Shown: one piece after another, positions 49,255 to 63,700 of the stretch
Position numbering within the stretch: position 1 is the stretch's first letter
Layout of the letters: each line of letters begins with the position of its first letter
Assembly: GCA_029783825.1 (NCBI GenBank)
Contig: JAREIK010009662.1
Coordinates: 37,339 to 101,338 of the forward strand
Source: Sapria himalayana
Taxonomy: Eukaryota > Streptophyta > Magnoliopsida > Malpighiales > Rafflesiaceae
DNA: 64,000 nt
Direction: 5' to 3'
The notes under the pieces: model-generated
Databases searched by the model: none
What the model was told of the DNA's origin: nothing
Seen by the model: the letters and a program-made list of their open reading frames with translations, nothing else
Translations under genes and position numbers: made by a program

Positions 49255-52234
49255 TTAATATTCAGTATAATTTTAATTTTTAATTTAATTATTTATCCGT
49301 TTATTTTAATAGAAATATTAATTACAACATAAATTATTAGTGAGACAGATATATTTTAAATTAAACCGGTATATCCTAAATACTAAAGAATAAATCTCAT
49401 TTTTTTAATTTTATTTTAATTTTAAATATTCACATTTTTTTATTTATTTGTTTATTTTTATATAAATATTAATTACAAAATAAATTATTAGTTACACAAA
49501 TATAATTTATGTAAATTATTTTTCATCAAAAAATTATAGATAACTTTTAAAAAGAAAAAAATTTCAAAACAAAAATTATTATATCATAATATATTTTGCT
49601 TTGCTTCTGAATCATTTTCGGTTTTTATAATTATATTATAATTGATATCTATCTTTTTAATAATATATTATTAATTTATTTTTGATCATTATTAGAATAT
49701 TTATCAATAAAATTGTTTATATTGAATTTATATGAAATTAAATATAATGAATATATAACTAAATATTGAATTCACTTTTAAAAAAAATTTAAATATTATT
49801 ATATTTCTACGGTTATAACCTTGGAAAATATCAAAAAAAATATAAAATTTTTTTTTTGTTTTTTATTTTTTAAATAAAACCCTATAAACTACTAAATACA
49901 TACACAGTTAAATAAGTAACTTCTAGAACCCATAATGCCTAATATAGTAACCATTAAACCGATATATAATACATAATAAATAAGAATATAATTTTTATTT
50001 CTATTTATATAATTTTAATATTCATTTTAATTATTTATTAGTTTATTTTTATAGAAATACTTTATAACAAAATAAATTATGAGTGCGACAATATAATTTA
50101 AAATAATTAATTTTAATGGAATAATATATATATGCATATAAAAGAAGTAAAAATTTAAAAAATTAAAATTATTATCCAGTAATATATTTTACTTTAATTT
50201 GAATGAATTTGGGTTTTTGTAAATATTTTTTAATTAATCTATCTTTTTATTAAAAGTTTATTAATTTAATTATGATCATTATTATATTATTTATCAATAA
50301 GATGGTTTATACTGAATTTATATGATATATAAGTATTAATATTATTATAACTAAATATTGTCTTCACATTTCAAAAAATTATAAATATTATTATATTTTC
50401 AAAAGTTATAACCTATGAAAATGATAACAAATTATAGAAATTTATTTAGTTATTTTTAGTTTTAAATTAAACCTATAAACCACTAAAAGCCTAAAAACAT
50501 AAATTACTAAACTCGTAAATGATAAACCTCTAAATACTTATTCAATAAACTGGTATAGATTAATAATAAATCATCAATCTCATTTTAATTTTTATTCAGT
50601 ATAATTTTAAATTTTTATTTTAATTATTTATCAGTTTATTTTTATAGAAATATTAATTATAAAATAAATTTTTAGTGAGATAGATCTAATTTAAATAAAA
50701 TAGATCCCTATATAAATAATAAAAATCTCATTTTTTTTCATTATAATTTTAAATATCATTTTAATTATTGATTTAATTATTTATATATAAATATTAATTA
50801 CAGAATAAATTGAGCTAGACAAAAAATAATTTATATAAATTCATTTTTCATCAAAAAAATTTTAGATAAACTTTTTAAAAGAAAAAAAATTTTTAAAACA
50901 AAAATTATAATATAGTAATATATTTTGCTTTGTTCTGAATCATTTCAGTTTTTGTAAATATATTTTAATTGATATCTATCTTATTAATAATAGATTATTA
51001 ATTATTTTTTGATCATTATAAGAATATTTATCAATAAAATTGTTTATATTAATTTACATGATATATAATTATAAGATTATTATAACTAAATATTATATTT
51101 ACATTGAAAATAATTTAAATATTATTATATTTTTAAAGGTTATCATCTTTGAAAATGAGATAAAATCATAAAAATAAATTTTTTGTTATTTTATTGTATA
51201 TATAAAACCTATAAACTACTAAATGCCTAAATGCTTAAATCAATAAACACCTAAACAACAAAACCCCAAAACCCCTAAATACTTCAACCATTAAACTATC
51301 TTTTAAGTTTTTGTATTTATAAATAATATATAAATATCTATCAATATATAATAGTTTATTAATTTATTTTTTGATCATTATTATATTTATATTTAGTTTA
51401 TTTATATCTTTCAATAAAATTGTTTATTTTTAATTTACATTATATATAATTATTAAGTTTATTATAACTAAATATTGTATTCACATTTTGAAAAAAATTT
51501 AAAAATTATTATATTTATCAAGGTTATAACCTTCAAAATTGATATAAAATTAGAAAAATAATTTTTTTGTTATTTAATTATTTAAATAAAACATATAACC
51601 TACTAAATGCCTAAACACTTAAATTACCAAACTCCTAAACTCCTAAATACTTAAACCATTAAACTGGTATACCCTAAATAATTTAATCATATATCTCATT
51701 TTTATTTGTATTCATTATAATTTCAATATTCATTTTAATTATTTATTATTTTATTTTTATAAAAATATTAATTGCAAAATAAAATTATGAATGAGACAAA
51801 TATAATTTAAATAATTTATCTTCACCAAAAAAATTTATAAGCTTATAAAAAGAATCAAAATTTTAAAAATAAAAAATAATTATTTAGTAATATATTTTAC
51901 TTTGATTTTGAATCGTTTTAGGTTTTGCAAATATATTTTAATTAATATCTATCTTATTAATAATAGTTTATTAATCTATTTTATGATCAGTATTATAATA
52001 TCGATCAATAAAATTATTTATATTGAATTTACATGATATTTAATTTTTATGATTATTATAAGTAAATATTGTATTAACATTTAAAAAAAAAATAAAAATT
52101 ATAATATTTTCAATGGTTATAACCTTGAAAATGAGAAAAAATCATAAAAATAATTTTTTTGTTATTTAATTATTTAAATAAAACCTATAAACTACAAAAT
52201 AGCTAAATACTTAAATTACTAAACTCTTAAACCC
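49255..52234 (-). repeat. Satellite array, block 6 (reverse)
   Basis: C front right of X, then D (49890), C (50490), M (51220), N (51610) and N' (52190), cut by the second X. It parallels block 5 unit by unit, which shows a tandem duplication of satellite together with X. Several small indels have accumulated. No gene. Confidence 0.9.
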
Positions 52235-52804
52235 TGATACTGCTGCACCACACACACATAGCGACGTACCACAGTACACACGTGCACATATCTTGTCCAT
52301 TTTGGTGTAGCATTTAGAGGGGCCAGCAATCCTGGAAGCAACCATAAGTATGGGCCAACAACATGTAGAGGGCCCCACTAGCAAGCCGGGATGATAACAT
52401 TTAGACAACTAACTTGTAGAACAAAGGTCGGGAGTAAACCCAGGAGTAGCTAGGAGTGGGTCCCACCTGCCCCACCAGGTAGCATAGAGGGCCACCCAAC
52501 CATCACCCAACAGGAGTAGCGGGTAATCCATGATTAATTGGAGAGGCGGAAAAATCCGAAGCATCACCACGTAGGGCCAGTAAGTAATGGAGTCCAGACC
52601 AGCCACACGGGTGCAAAAGATTCAAACTTGTATTTTATGTTTGTAGTCTTATTTGTATTTTTGACTTTGTATGCACCATGAACTTGCAGAGACGGATCAT
52701 GACATACTCACACACACAATCTTGTCTGTTTTCTATGTAGCATGCAATGAGGGCAACTGGACCCATGAGAATCTCTAAGTGGGGCCCACTAATGCATTTT
52801 GTAA

Positions 52805-53460
52805 ATACACATTAGGCGATGCTACATTCCGGGAGCAGAATACCCATCTTTATAAAAATTTGTCATTTTAATTGTATTCTAGCTTGGTTGTATGCGTAGA
52901 TAATTAGACAATGAGATGGACCTCATCACACATGCACACCGATGCATGCATATTTTTTGATATTTTGTCGGTGCAACATACAGCCACTTCTTGGAGCTCG
53001 AGGAGGAAGCATTCTAACCCAAGAGCACTCTTTTGAGGATCATTGGATCAAAAGAATGTGGAATTCAGAGGTTAGAATGAATTGACAAAGTGCCGTAGAT
53101 ATGGACTTGTGGATTTATGAGTATTCAGTTTTACATGTATTCCATTGCATAGAAATGACATAGGAAAACGCTTGATGTTGCATGCACACACATGCATAAT
53201 CTTATATTTTCATAGTTTTAATATGGTGCATCATTCAGGTTCCTCCAAAAGGTTTTGAAAAATCAGAATGGAGAGGACGCAGTGTGCATAAAGACTCAAT
53301 GCCAACTCTGAAGTCCGGGAATGCCAGGTGATTTTAGTTGTATTCGTATGCTTGGAATTATTAGGCTTTATGTTTTTTTTATATATTTTATGCATAGAAT
53401 CATTAAGGTGCATAGGATTTTGTGGGCTGGCCTAAATTAGTCAGCTTTTTAGTCTCTTGT
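52805..53460. other. X segment absent from copy 1
   Basis: It is bounded by TTGTAA on both sides (about 52799-52804 and 53457-53462), while copy 1 has the junction 'attttgtaagttgtg'. Content is mixed non-repetitive sequence with purine/pyrimidine words such as 'gcatgcacacacatgcat' (about 53180). No terminal inverted repeats are seen. Confidence 0.75.
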
Positions 53461-53520
53461 AAGTTGTGTGCCTAAATGATAATTAAAGTGTGAATTTTCC
53501 AAAAAAAAACAAAAAAAAAC

Positions 53521-53596
53521 CATAAAATCAAAACTTTAAATCCTAAACTTTAAACGATAAACTATAACCCTACTAGATAAACCCTAAATCCTAAAT
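53521..53596 (-). repeat. Telomere-like heptamer block in X copy 2
   Basis: The counterpart of 48065-48141: TTTAAAT, CCTAAAC, TTTAAAC, GATAAAC, TATAACC and a final CCTAAAT CCTAAAT pair, with one 6-bp register break in 'ctactagataaac'. It is preceded by an A-rich tract (about 53500-53520). Confidence 0.8.
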
Positions 53597-54704
53597 CTCA
53601 TGTTTTGCACTTTTATAATCAAATGACTAAGTCTTAAATTTAAATTGAAATTGACAACTTTTAGGACTGTCAGATTTATCTTTTTTTATATGTAACACAA
53701 AGTCATGACTCAAGGGGTGAGTTATGAATTAAGTCACTTTCTTGCTTTAGATTATTGTAGAATTAGCAATGGTCACGATTGTATATTTTGTCTCTAGAAC
53801 ACAATCATATAAATGAGAATATGCCATAACTTGTGTCTATCTGTTGAACATATTGTTATGCCACTAAGAATGATCATGAATACATATTTAATCACTATAA
53901 TACTGGGTCACAGTATTGGATATGACCATAGCTTGTGCATTTTATCTTTATATTGCAAAGTTATTGCAATATGAATGATCGTGACTTTGGACATTCCTCA
54001 AGAGCAAAAGTCATGACCCTAGAAATAGTTAAAGCTAAAGTACTACTCTTTATAACTTTCTATAGCTAAAATTCTTGGGATTGGAAATATGACTATGGCT
54101 TTTTCCTTTGATTTGTGACCTCAGTGTAAATATGCAAGACAATTATTTTGAGCAATGATTAAAACCTTTAATACATTTGAATATGATTCATTTAAACCTT
54201 TTTGGGTATTATGAGCTTGTATACATAACTCATTTAATAAAAAAAAAAAAGAAATGATACTTTTCATATCCATTAGGATATAAAAAAAAGGCTTAGACAT
54301 GCCAATAAAATAAATTTTTTGATTCTTGATTGAAAGAGAGCCCATACTTCCTGCCCTCCTCAAACCACCCTAGGGCTAGTTTGTTCTAATAGGCTACAAG
54401 GTGGTTAATTTTTTAGAGGTGAACTATGTTTTAAAAAAATTGCTTTGAGTCTATGCATGAGAGATATTTTTGAAGAAATTACAATAATGAATATAAATAG
54501 CATCCTCAACAACTAGCTATTTCAACACATAGGGGGACAACTTTGGTTTAGTCTGTTAGCGTATATGAGTAAAATTACATTTGATAGCCCAGTGATTCAA
54601 CATCAAATATGATGAGACATAATAGAGATAAAGTAAAAGCTCATATTATTTTGGTTAGAGCTTTAGAAATCATTCTAGAGTTGAGATAGGAAAAAAATAA
54701 ATTA

Positions 54705-57700
54705 TTTTAAATATTCAATATAATTTTAATTATTATTTTAATTATTTATCATTTATTTTTATAAAAATATTAATTTCAAAATAAATTATTACTGAGACAG
54801 ATCTAATTTAAATCAAACCGGTACATCCTAAATAATAAAGAATAAATCTCTTTTTTTCCATTTAAATTTTAAATATTCAAATTTAATTATTTATTTGTTT
54901 ATTTTTATATAAATAATAATTACAAAATAAATTAGGAGTTAAACAAATATAATTTATATAAATTATTTTTCATCAAAATAATATAGATAAACTTTTTAAA
55001 AGAAAAAAAAATTTCAAAACAAAAAGTTAATATATAGTAATATATTTTGCTTATCTTCTGAATCTTTTTAGGTTTTGTAATTATATTATAATTGATATAT
55101 ATCTTATTAATAATAGATTATTAATTTATTTTTTGATCATTATTAGAATATTTATCAATAAAATAGTTTATATTGAATTTATATGATATATAAATATAAT
55201 GATTATTATAACTAAATATTGTATTCACTTTTGAACAAAATTAAAAAATTATTATATTTTCAAATGTTATCACGTTAAAAAATGAGAAAAAAATAATAAA
55301 AATAAATTTTATGTTAATTCATTTTTTAAATAAAATGTATAGATGATTAAATACTTACTTAAATCAGTAAGCTCATAAATCCCAAAACCCCTAAATACAT
55401 AAACCTTTTAACAACTATATACTACATAATAAATAATAAATCTCATTTTTATTTCTATTATTATAATTTTAAATATTCATTTTAATTATTTATAGTTTAA
55501 TTTTTTAGAAAAATTAATTACAAAATAAATTTCGAGTGAGACAAATATTATTTAAATAATTTATTTTAATAAACAAAATATAAGCTTATAAAAACAAAAT
55601 AAATTTTAAAAATTAAATATTATTATTTAGTAATATATTTGATTTGATTTTGAATCATTTTGTGTTATGTAAATATATTTTTATTAATATTTATATTATT
55701 AATAATAGTTTATTAATTTAATTTTTGATCATTATTATAATATCTATCATTAAAATTATCTATATTTAATTTATATGATATATAATTAGTAAGATTATTA
55801 TAATTATACATGGTATTCACATTTCAAAAAATTTTAAAAATTATTTTATTTTCAAACGTTATAACCTTTGAAAATGAGAAAAAATCTAAAAAAAAAATTT
55901 ATTTTTATTATATAAATAAAACCTATAAACCACGAAATACCTAAAAACATAAATTGATAAACTCCTAAATGACAAAACTTTTAAATAATCAAACCATTAA
56001 ACTGGGATAACACATATTATAAATCATATATCTCATTTCAATTTGTATTCATTATAATTTTAAATATTCATTTTAATTATTTATTAGTTTATATTTTATA
56101 GAAATATTAATTACAAAATAAATAATGAGCGAGACAACTATAATTTTAATAATTTATTTTTAATCAAAAAAAATATAAGCTTATAAAACGAAGTACAAAT
56201 TTAAAAACAAAAAATTATTATGTTGTAATATATTTTACTTTAATTTTGAATCATTATATATAGGTTTTGCAATTATATTTTAATTGCTATCAATCTTATT
56301 AAGAATAGTTTATTAATTTATTATTTTATCAATTTTATAATATCCAACAATAAAATTACTTATATTGAATTTAAATGTTTTATAATTATTATTATTATTA
56401 AAACTAAATATTATATTTACATTTGAAAAAAATTAAAAAACTAATATATTTTCAAAGGTTATAACCTTCAAAAATGATAAAAAATCAAAAATAATTATTT
56501 TATTATTTTAAATAAAACTTATAAACCACTAAATGCCTAAACATTTAAATCACTAGACTTCTAAACCCAAAACCCCCTAAATACTTAAACCATTAAACCT
56601 ATATAACCTAAATAAAAATAATAAATCTATTTTTATTTGTATCCATTATAATTTTAAATATCATTTTAATTATTTTTTAGTTTATTTATAGAAATATTAA
56701 TTACAAAATAAATAATGAGTGAGACATATATAATTTAAATAAATTATTTTTTATGAAAAAAATATAAGCTTATAAAAATAAACTAAATTTCAAAAATTGA
56801 AAATTTTATTTAGTAATATAATTTACTTTGATTTTGAATATTTTGGGTTATGCAAATATATTTTAATTAATATTTGTCTTATTAATAAAAGTTTATTAAT
56901 TTATTTGTTGATCAATAAAATAATATATATTAATAAATTTTTATATATTGAATTTACATCAAATATAATTATTAAGATTATTATAACTAAGTATCGTATT
57001 AATAATTTAGAACTATTAAAAAATTATTATATTTTCAAAGGTTATAACCTTTGAAAATCAGGAAAATTCAAAAAAATAATTTTTTTGTTATTTCATTGAT
57101 TAAATAAAACCTATAAATGAATAAATAAAACCTATATGTGTAAACATATAAATCAATAAACTCATTAACCCCAAAACCACAATAAACTTAAACCATTAAA
57201 TAGGTATACCCTAAATAATAAATAATAAATCTCATTTTTATTAGTATTCAATATAATTTTATAAATACATTTTAATTATTTATTAGTTTATTTTTATTGA
57301 AATATAAATTAAAAAATAAATTAATAGTGAGACAAATATAATTTAAATAATTTATTTTTCATCAAAAAATATATAAAAGCTTTGATTTTTAATCATTTTA
57401 GGTTTTGTAAATATATTTTGAACAATATTTATCGTATTAATAATTGTTTATTAATCTTTTGTATGATCAGTATTATAATATATATCAATATAATTGTTTA
57501 TATTGAATTTACATGATATATAATTATTAAGATTATCATAACTAAATATGGTATTCTCATTTAAAAAAACTTTAAAAATTGCTATAGTTTTAAAGGCTAT
57601 ATCATTCAAAATGAGAACAAATAACAAAAAAATTTTTTGTTATTTTATTTTTTAAATAAAACCTATAAACAACTAAATGCCTAAACACTTAAATCACTAA

Positions 57701-60700
57701 ATTCTTAAATCCCAAAACTCCTAAATATATAATTTTTTAAACCTGTATATTTTATCTTATTAATAATAGTTTATTTAATATCTATCTTATTAATATATTT
57801 TCTTTGATTTTGAATCATTTTAGGTTTTGCAAATAAATTTTATTTAATATCTATCTTATTAATAATAGTTTATTAATTTATTTTATTATCGTCATCATAA
57901 TATCTATAAAAAATTATTTATATTGAATTTACATAATATATAATTATTTAGATTATTATAACAAAATAATATTTTCACATTTAAAAAAAATTTAAAAATT
58001 ATTATGTTGTCAAAGGTTATAACCTTTGAAAATAAGAAAAAATAAAAAAATAAATTTTTTTTATTAGATTTTTTAAATAAAATCTACAAACCACAAAATA
58101 CCTAAATTCTTAATGACTAAACATCTAAACCCCGAAGCCCATAAATACATAAGACTTTAAATTAGTTTACTCTGAATAAAAAATAATAAATCTCATTTTT
58201 ATTAGTATTCAATATAATCTTAAATATTCATTTTAATTATTTATCAGTTTATTTTTATAGAAATATTAATTACAAAATAAATTATTTGTGAGAGATATAA
58301 TATAAATAATTTATTTTTCATCAAAAAAATATAAGATCATAAAAAGAGGCAAAATTTTTAAAACAAAATATTATTATTTAGTAATTTATTTTAATTTAAT
58401 TTTGAATAATTTTAGATTTTGCAATTATATTTTAATTTATATCATTCTAATTAATAATAGTTTATTAATTTATTTATTGATCATTATTATAATATCTATT
58501 AATAAAATTATTCATATTGATTTTACCTTATATATAATTATCAAGATTATTATAACTAAATATTATATTCACATTTTAAAAAAAATTAAAAATTATTATA
58601 TTTTCGAAGGTTATAAACTTCAAAAATTAGATAAAATCACTTAAGGCATAAACACTTAATTGAATAACCCCAAAACACCTAAATACTTAAACCATTAAAC
58701 CTGTATATCCTGAATAATAAATAATAAATCTCAATTTTATTTGTATTCATTATAATTTTAAATATTTATTTTAATTATTTATTAGTTTATTATTAAAGAA
58801 TAATAAATTACAAAATAATTTATGAGGAAGACAAATATAATTTAAAAAATTTATTTTTAATAACAAAAATATAAACTTATAAAAAAAGTAAAATATTAAA
58901 AAAATTATTATTTAGTAATATATACTTTGATTTTGAATAAATTTAGATTTTTCAATTATATCATAAATAATATCTATCTTATTAATAATAGTTTATTAAT
59001 TTATTTATTTATCATTATTATAATATCTAGCAATGTGATTATTTATATTGAATTTAAAAGACTTATATTTATTAAGATTTTATAACTAAATATTATATTT
59101 ACATTTGAAAAAAATTTAGAAATTTTTATATTTTCAAAGGTTCTAACCTTAAAAAACTATAAAAAAAATAAAAATAAATTTTTTGTTATATCATTGTTTA
59201 AATAAAACTTATAGACCACTAAATGCCTAAACACTTAAATCTATAAACTCCTAAACACAAAAGCCCGTAAATACTTTAAACCCGTAAACCTTAATTATAA
59301 TTTAAATAATTTATTTTTCATCAAAAATAATATAATCTTATAAAATGAGGCAAAAATTAAAAAACAAAAATTATTATTTAGTAATAAATTTACTTTGATT
59401 TCTAATCATTTTAGTTTTTGTAATTAAATTTTAATTTATATATATAATATTAAAAATAGTTTATTAATTTATTTTTTGATAATTGATATAATATCTATCA
59501 ATAAAATTGTTTATATTTAGTTTGTATTATATATTGTTATAATAATTATTATTACTAAATATTGTATTCACATTTTTAAAAAATTTTAAAATTATTATAT
59601 TTATCTTTGAAAATTTGAAAAAATATCAAAAATAATTTATTTGTTATTTCATTGTTTAAATAAAACATATAAACCACTAAATTCAGAAATACTCAAATGA
59701 ATAAATTCTAAATCTCGAAAACCCAAAATATATAATTTTTTTTAGTCAGATATATCCTAAATAATAAATCTCATTTTTATTTTGTTCATTATAATTTTAA
59801 ATATTCATTTTAATTATTTATTTGTTTATTTTAATATAAATATTAATTACAAGATAAATTATGAGTTAGACACTTATAATTTATATAAATTATTTTTCAT
59901 CAAAAATAATATAGATAAACTTTATAAAAGAAAAAAAAATTAAAAACAAAAAATTATTATATAATAATATAATTTGCTTTGCTTCTGAATCTTTAATGGT
60001 TTTGTAATTATATTTTAATTGATATTTATCTTATTAATAATAGATTATTAATTTATTTTTTGATCATTATTATAATATCTATCAATAAAATTATTTAAAT
60101 TGAATTTATATGAAATATAAATATAATGATTATTATAACTAAATATGAATTCACTTTTGAAAAAAATTTAAAAATTATTATATTTTCAAAGTTTATAACA
60201 TTTGAAAATATCAAAAAATAAGAAAAATAAATTTTTGTTTATTTATTTTTTAAATAAAACATATAACCACTAAATGCATACACAGTTCAATCAGTAAACT
60301 TCTAACCCTCGTAATGACTAAATACATAAACCATTAAACCCCGATATACTACTTAATAATTAATAAATCTAATTTTTATTTCTATTTATTATAATTTTAA
60401 ATATTTATTTTAATTATTTATTAGTTTATTCTATAGAATTATTTATTACAAAATAAATTATGAGTGCAAGAAATATAATTTAAATACTTCTTTTTAATCA
60501 ATAAAAGTATTTACGCTTATAAAAGAAATATAAATTTAAAAATTAAAAATTATTATCAAGTAATATAAGTTACTTTAATTTTGAATCAATTTGGGTTTTG
60601 TAAATGTTTTTTAATTAATATCTATCTTAATATTAATAGTTTATAAATTTAATTTTTGATCATTATTATAATATCTATCAATAAAATTATTTATATTAAA

Positions 60701-63700
60701 TTTATATGATATATAATTATTAATATTATTATAAGAAAATATTATATTAAAAGTTCAAAAAATTTTAAATATTATTATATTTTCAAATGTTATAACCTGT
60801 AAAAATGATAAAAAATTATAGAAATTTTTTTTGTTATTTTATTTTTTTAAATAAAACTTATAAACAACTAAAAGCATAAAAACATAAATCGCTAAACATC
60901 TAACGACAAAACATATAAATACTTAAATCATTAAACTTGTATACATTAATATTATAAATCATAAATCTCATTTTAATTTTTATTCAGTATAATTTTAAAT
61001 TTTTATTTTAATTATTTATCAATTTATTTTATAGAAATATTAATTACAAAATAAATTATTAGTGAGACAGATATATTTAAATAATTTAATTTTTATCAAA
61101 AAAATATATATGCTTAAAAAAGAGGCAAAATTTAAAAAAAAAATTATTATTTTGTAATATATTTTATTTTGATTTTGAATCATTTAGTTTTTGTAATTAT
61201 ATTTTAATTTATATCATTATTATAAATAATAGTTTATTAATTTTTTATTGATCATTATTAATATATCTATTAATAAAATTATTTATATTGAGTTTAGATT
61301 ATAAATAATTATTAAGAATATTATAACTAAATATTATAAACATTTAAAAAAAATTAAAAATTATTATATTTTCAAAGGTTATAACCTTCAAAAATTAAAA
61401 AAAATCAAAAAATTTAATTTTTTATTTTTTATTCTTTAAATAAAAACAATAAATCACTAATGTCCGAAACACTTAAATCACTAAACCCCAAAACATCTAT
61501 ATACTTAAACCATTAAACTAGTTTATCCTGTATAATAACTAATAAATCTCAATTTTATTTGTATTCATTATATTTTTAAAAATACATTTTAATTATTTAT
61601 AGTTTATTTTTATAGAATTATAAATTAAAAATAAATTATGTGGAAGACAAATATAATTTAAATAATTTACTTAAATAACAAAAAATATAAACTTATAAAA
61701 AGAAGCAAAACATCAAAAAAATTATTATTTAGTATTATATTTTACTTTGATTTGAATAAATTTACATTTTGCAAATATATTTTAAAAAATATCTATCTTA
61801 TAATAATAGTTATTAATTATTTTTTGATCATTAATATAATATCTATTAATATTTTTTGAATAAACATGATATATTTTATTTGTAAATATATTTTTTGATC
61901 ATTAATAATTCAATATAATTATTTATTTTGAATTAACATGATATATAATTATTAGATTATCATAACTAAATATAGTATTCACATATATAAATAATTTAAA
62001 AATTTTTTTTTCAAAGGTTATAACCTTCAAAAATGAGAAAAGATAACAAAAATAAATTTTTGTTATATCATTGTTTAAATAAAACTTATAAACCATTAAA
62101 TGCCTAATAAAGAAATATCTAAACTCCTAAACCACGAAGTTCCTAAATATCTAAACCTTTAAATTCATAAACCTTAAATATAATTTAAATAATTTATAGA
62201 AATATAATTACCAAATAAATTATGGGTGATACAAATATAATTTAAATAATTTATTTTTTATCAAAAATATATAATCTTATTAAATGAGGCAAAAACTAAA
62301 AAACAAAAAGTATTATTTAGTAATAAATTTACATTGATTTTGAATCATTTTAGGTGTTTTAATTATATTTTAATTTATATCTATCATATTAATAATAGTA
62401 TATTAATTTATTTTTTGATAATTGATAATATTATCAATAAAATTGTTTATATTTAGTTTATATTATATATAGTGATAATTATTATAACTAAATATTGTAT
62501 TCACATTTTTAAAAATTTAAAATTATTTATTTTCAAATGTTATGACATTTGAAAATTTGAAAAAATATCAAAATTAAATTTTTGTTATTTCATTGTTTAA
62601 ATAAAAGCCATAAACCATTAAATTCCTAAATACTTAAATTAATAACTTCTAAATCTCGAAAACCCTAAATAGATAATTTTTTAAACATGTATATCCTAAT
62701 AAATAATAAATAATAAATCTCATTTTATTTTTTTCATTATATTTTAAATATTCATTTTAATTATTTATTTGTTTATTTTTATATAAATATTAATTAAAAA
62801 TTGAATTATAAGTTAGACAAATATAATTTATATAAATTATGATTCAACAAAAAATATAGATAAACTTATTAAAAGAATAAAAAAATTAAAAACAAAAATT
62901 ATTATAAAATTTATATTTTACTTGTTTATGAATCAATTTAGGTTTTGTAATTATATTTCAATTGATATCTAACTTATTAATAATAGATTATTAAATTTTT
63001 TTTGATCATTATTATAATATTTATCAATAAAAATATTTATATTTAATTTATATGATATATAAATTTAATAATTATTATTAGGAATATTGTATTCACTTTT
63101 GAAAAAAATTTTAAAATTATTATATTTTCAAAGTTTATAATTTTGAACATGTGAAAAAAAAAATTTTTTTTATTATTTCATTGTTTAAATAAAACCTATA
63201 AATCACTAAATGCGTAAACACTTAAATCAATACAACAAAATCCCGATAACTCTATATAGATAATTGTTTAAACGTGTATACCCTAAATAATAATTAATAA
63301 ATCTCATTTTTTATTTGTTATCAATATAATTTAAAAAATTCATTTTGTTTATTTAGTTTTTATTTATATATACATATTAATTATAAAATAAATTATGAGT
63401 TAAAAATATAATTTTAAAAATTATTTTTCATCAAAAAATAGATAAGCTTATAAAAAGAATAAAAATTTAAAAACAAATAATTATTATTAAGTAATATATT
63501 TTGCTTTCCTTTTGAATCATTTTAGGTTTTGATATTATATTTTAAGTAAAATCAATCTTATTCATAATAGATTTTTAATTTATTTTTTGATAATTATTAG
63601 AATATCTATCAATAAAATTGTTTATATTGAATTATATGATATATAATTATTATGATTATTATAAATAAATATTTATTCACTTTTCAAAAAATTTAAATAT

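Larger units (their letters stand above)
45240..49809 (-). repeat. Satellite-plus-X segmental unit, copy 1
   Basis: The order is D palindrome (45240), C piece, M, N, N', element X, C front. The same order with the same private variants (e.g. 'ggttatcatctttgaaaa', and 'aaagaataaatctc' right of X) recurs from 49810. The offset is 4,811 bp at M and 4,823 bp at the X start. Confidence 0.85.
52235..54704 (+). mobile_element. Element X, copy 2 (longest, ~2.47 kb)
   Basis: It has the same layout and the same two satellite junctions as copy 1, plus about 655 bp in the middle (about 52805-53460) that copy 1 lacks. The left part begins 'gctgcaccacacacacat'. The right part ends 'gagataggaaaaaaataa'. 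Short frames on minus at 52211-52408, 52409-52606 and 54121-54363 have no recognisable domains, and most are not open in copy 1. I cannot assign a class. A non-autonomous element or a remnant of LTR or non-coding retroelement sequence are both possible. Confidence 0.8.
49810..55262 (-). repeat. Satellite-plus-X segmental unit, copy 2
   Basis: The order D, C, M, N, N', X, C front is as in the unit starting at 45240. The right edge passes into an A monomer (palindrome-like site near 55263) instead of another D, which marks the end of the duplicated stretch. Confidence 0.8.
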
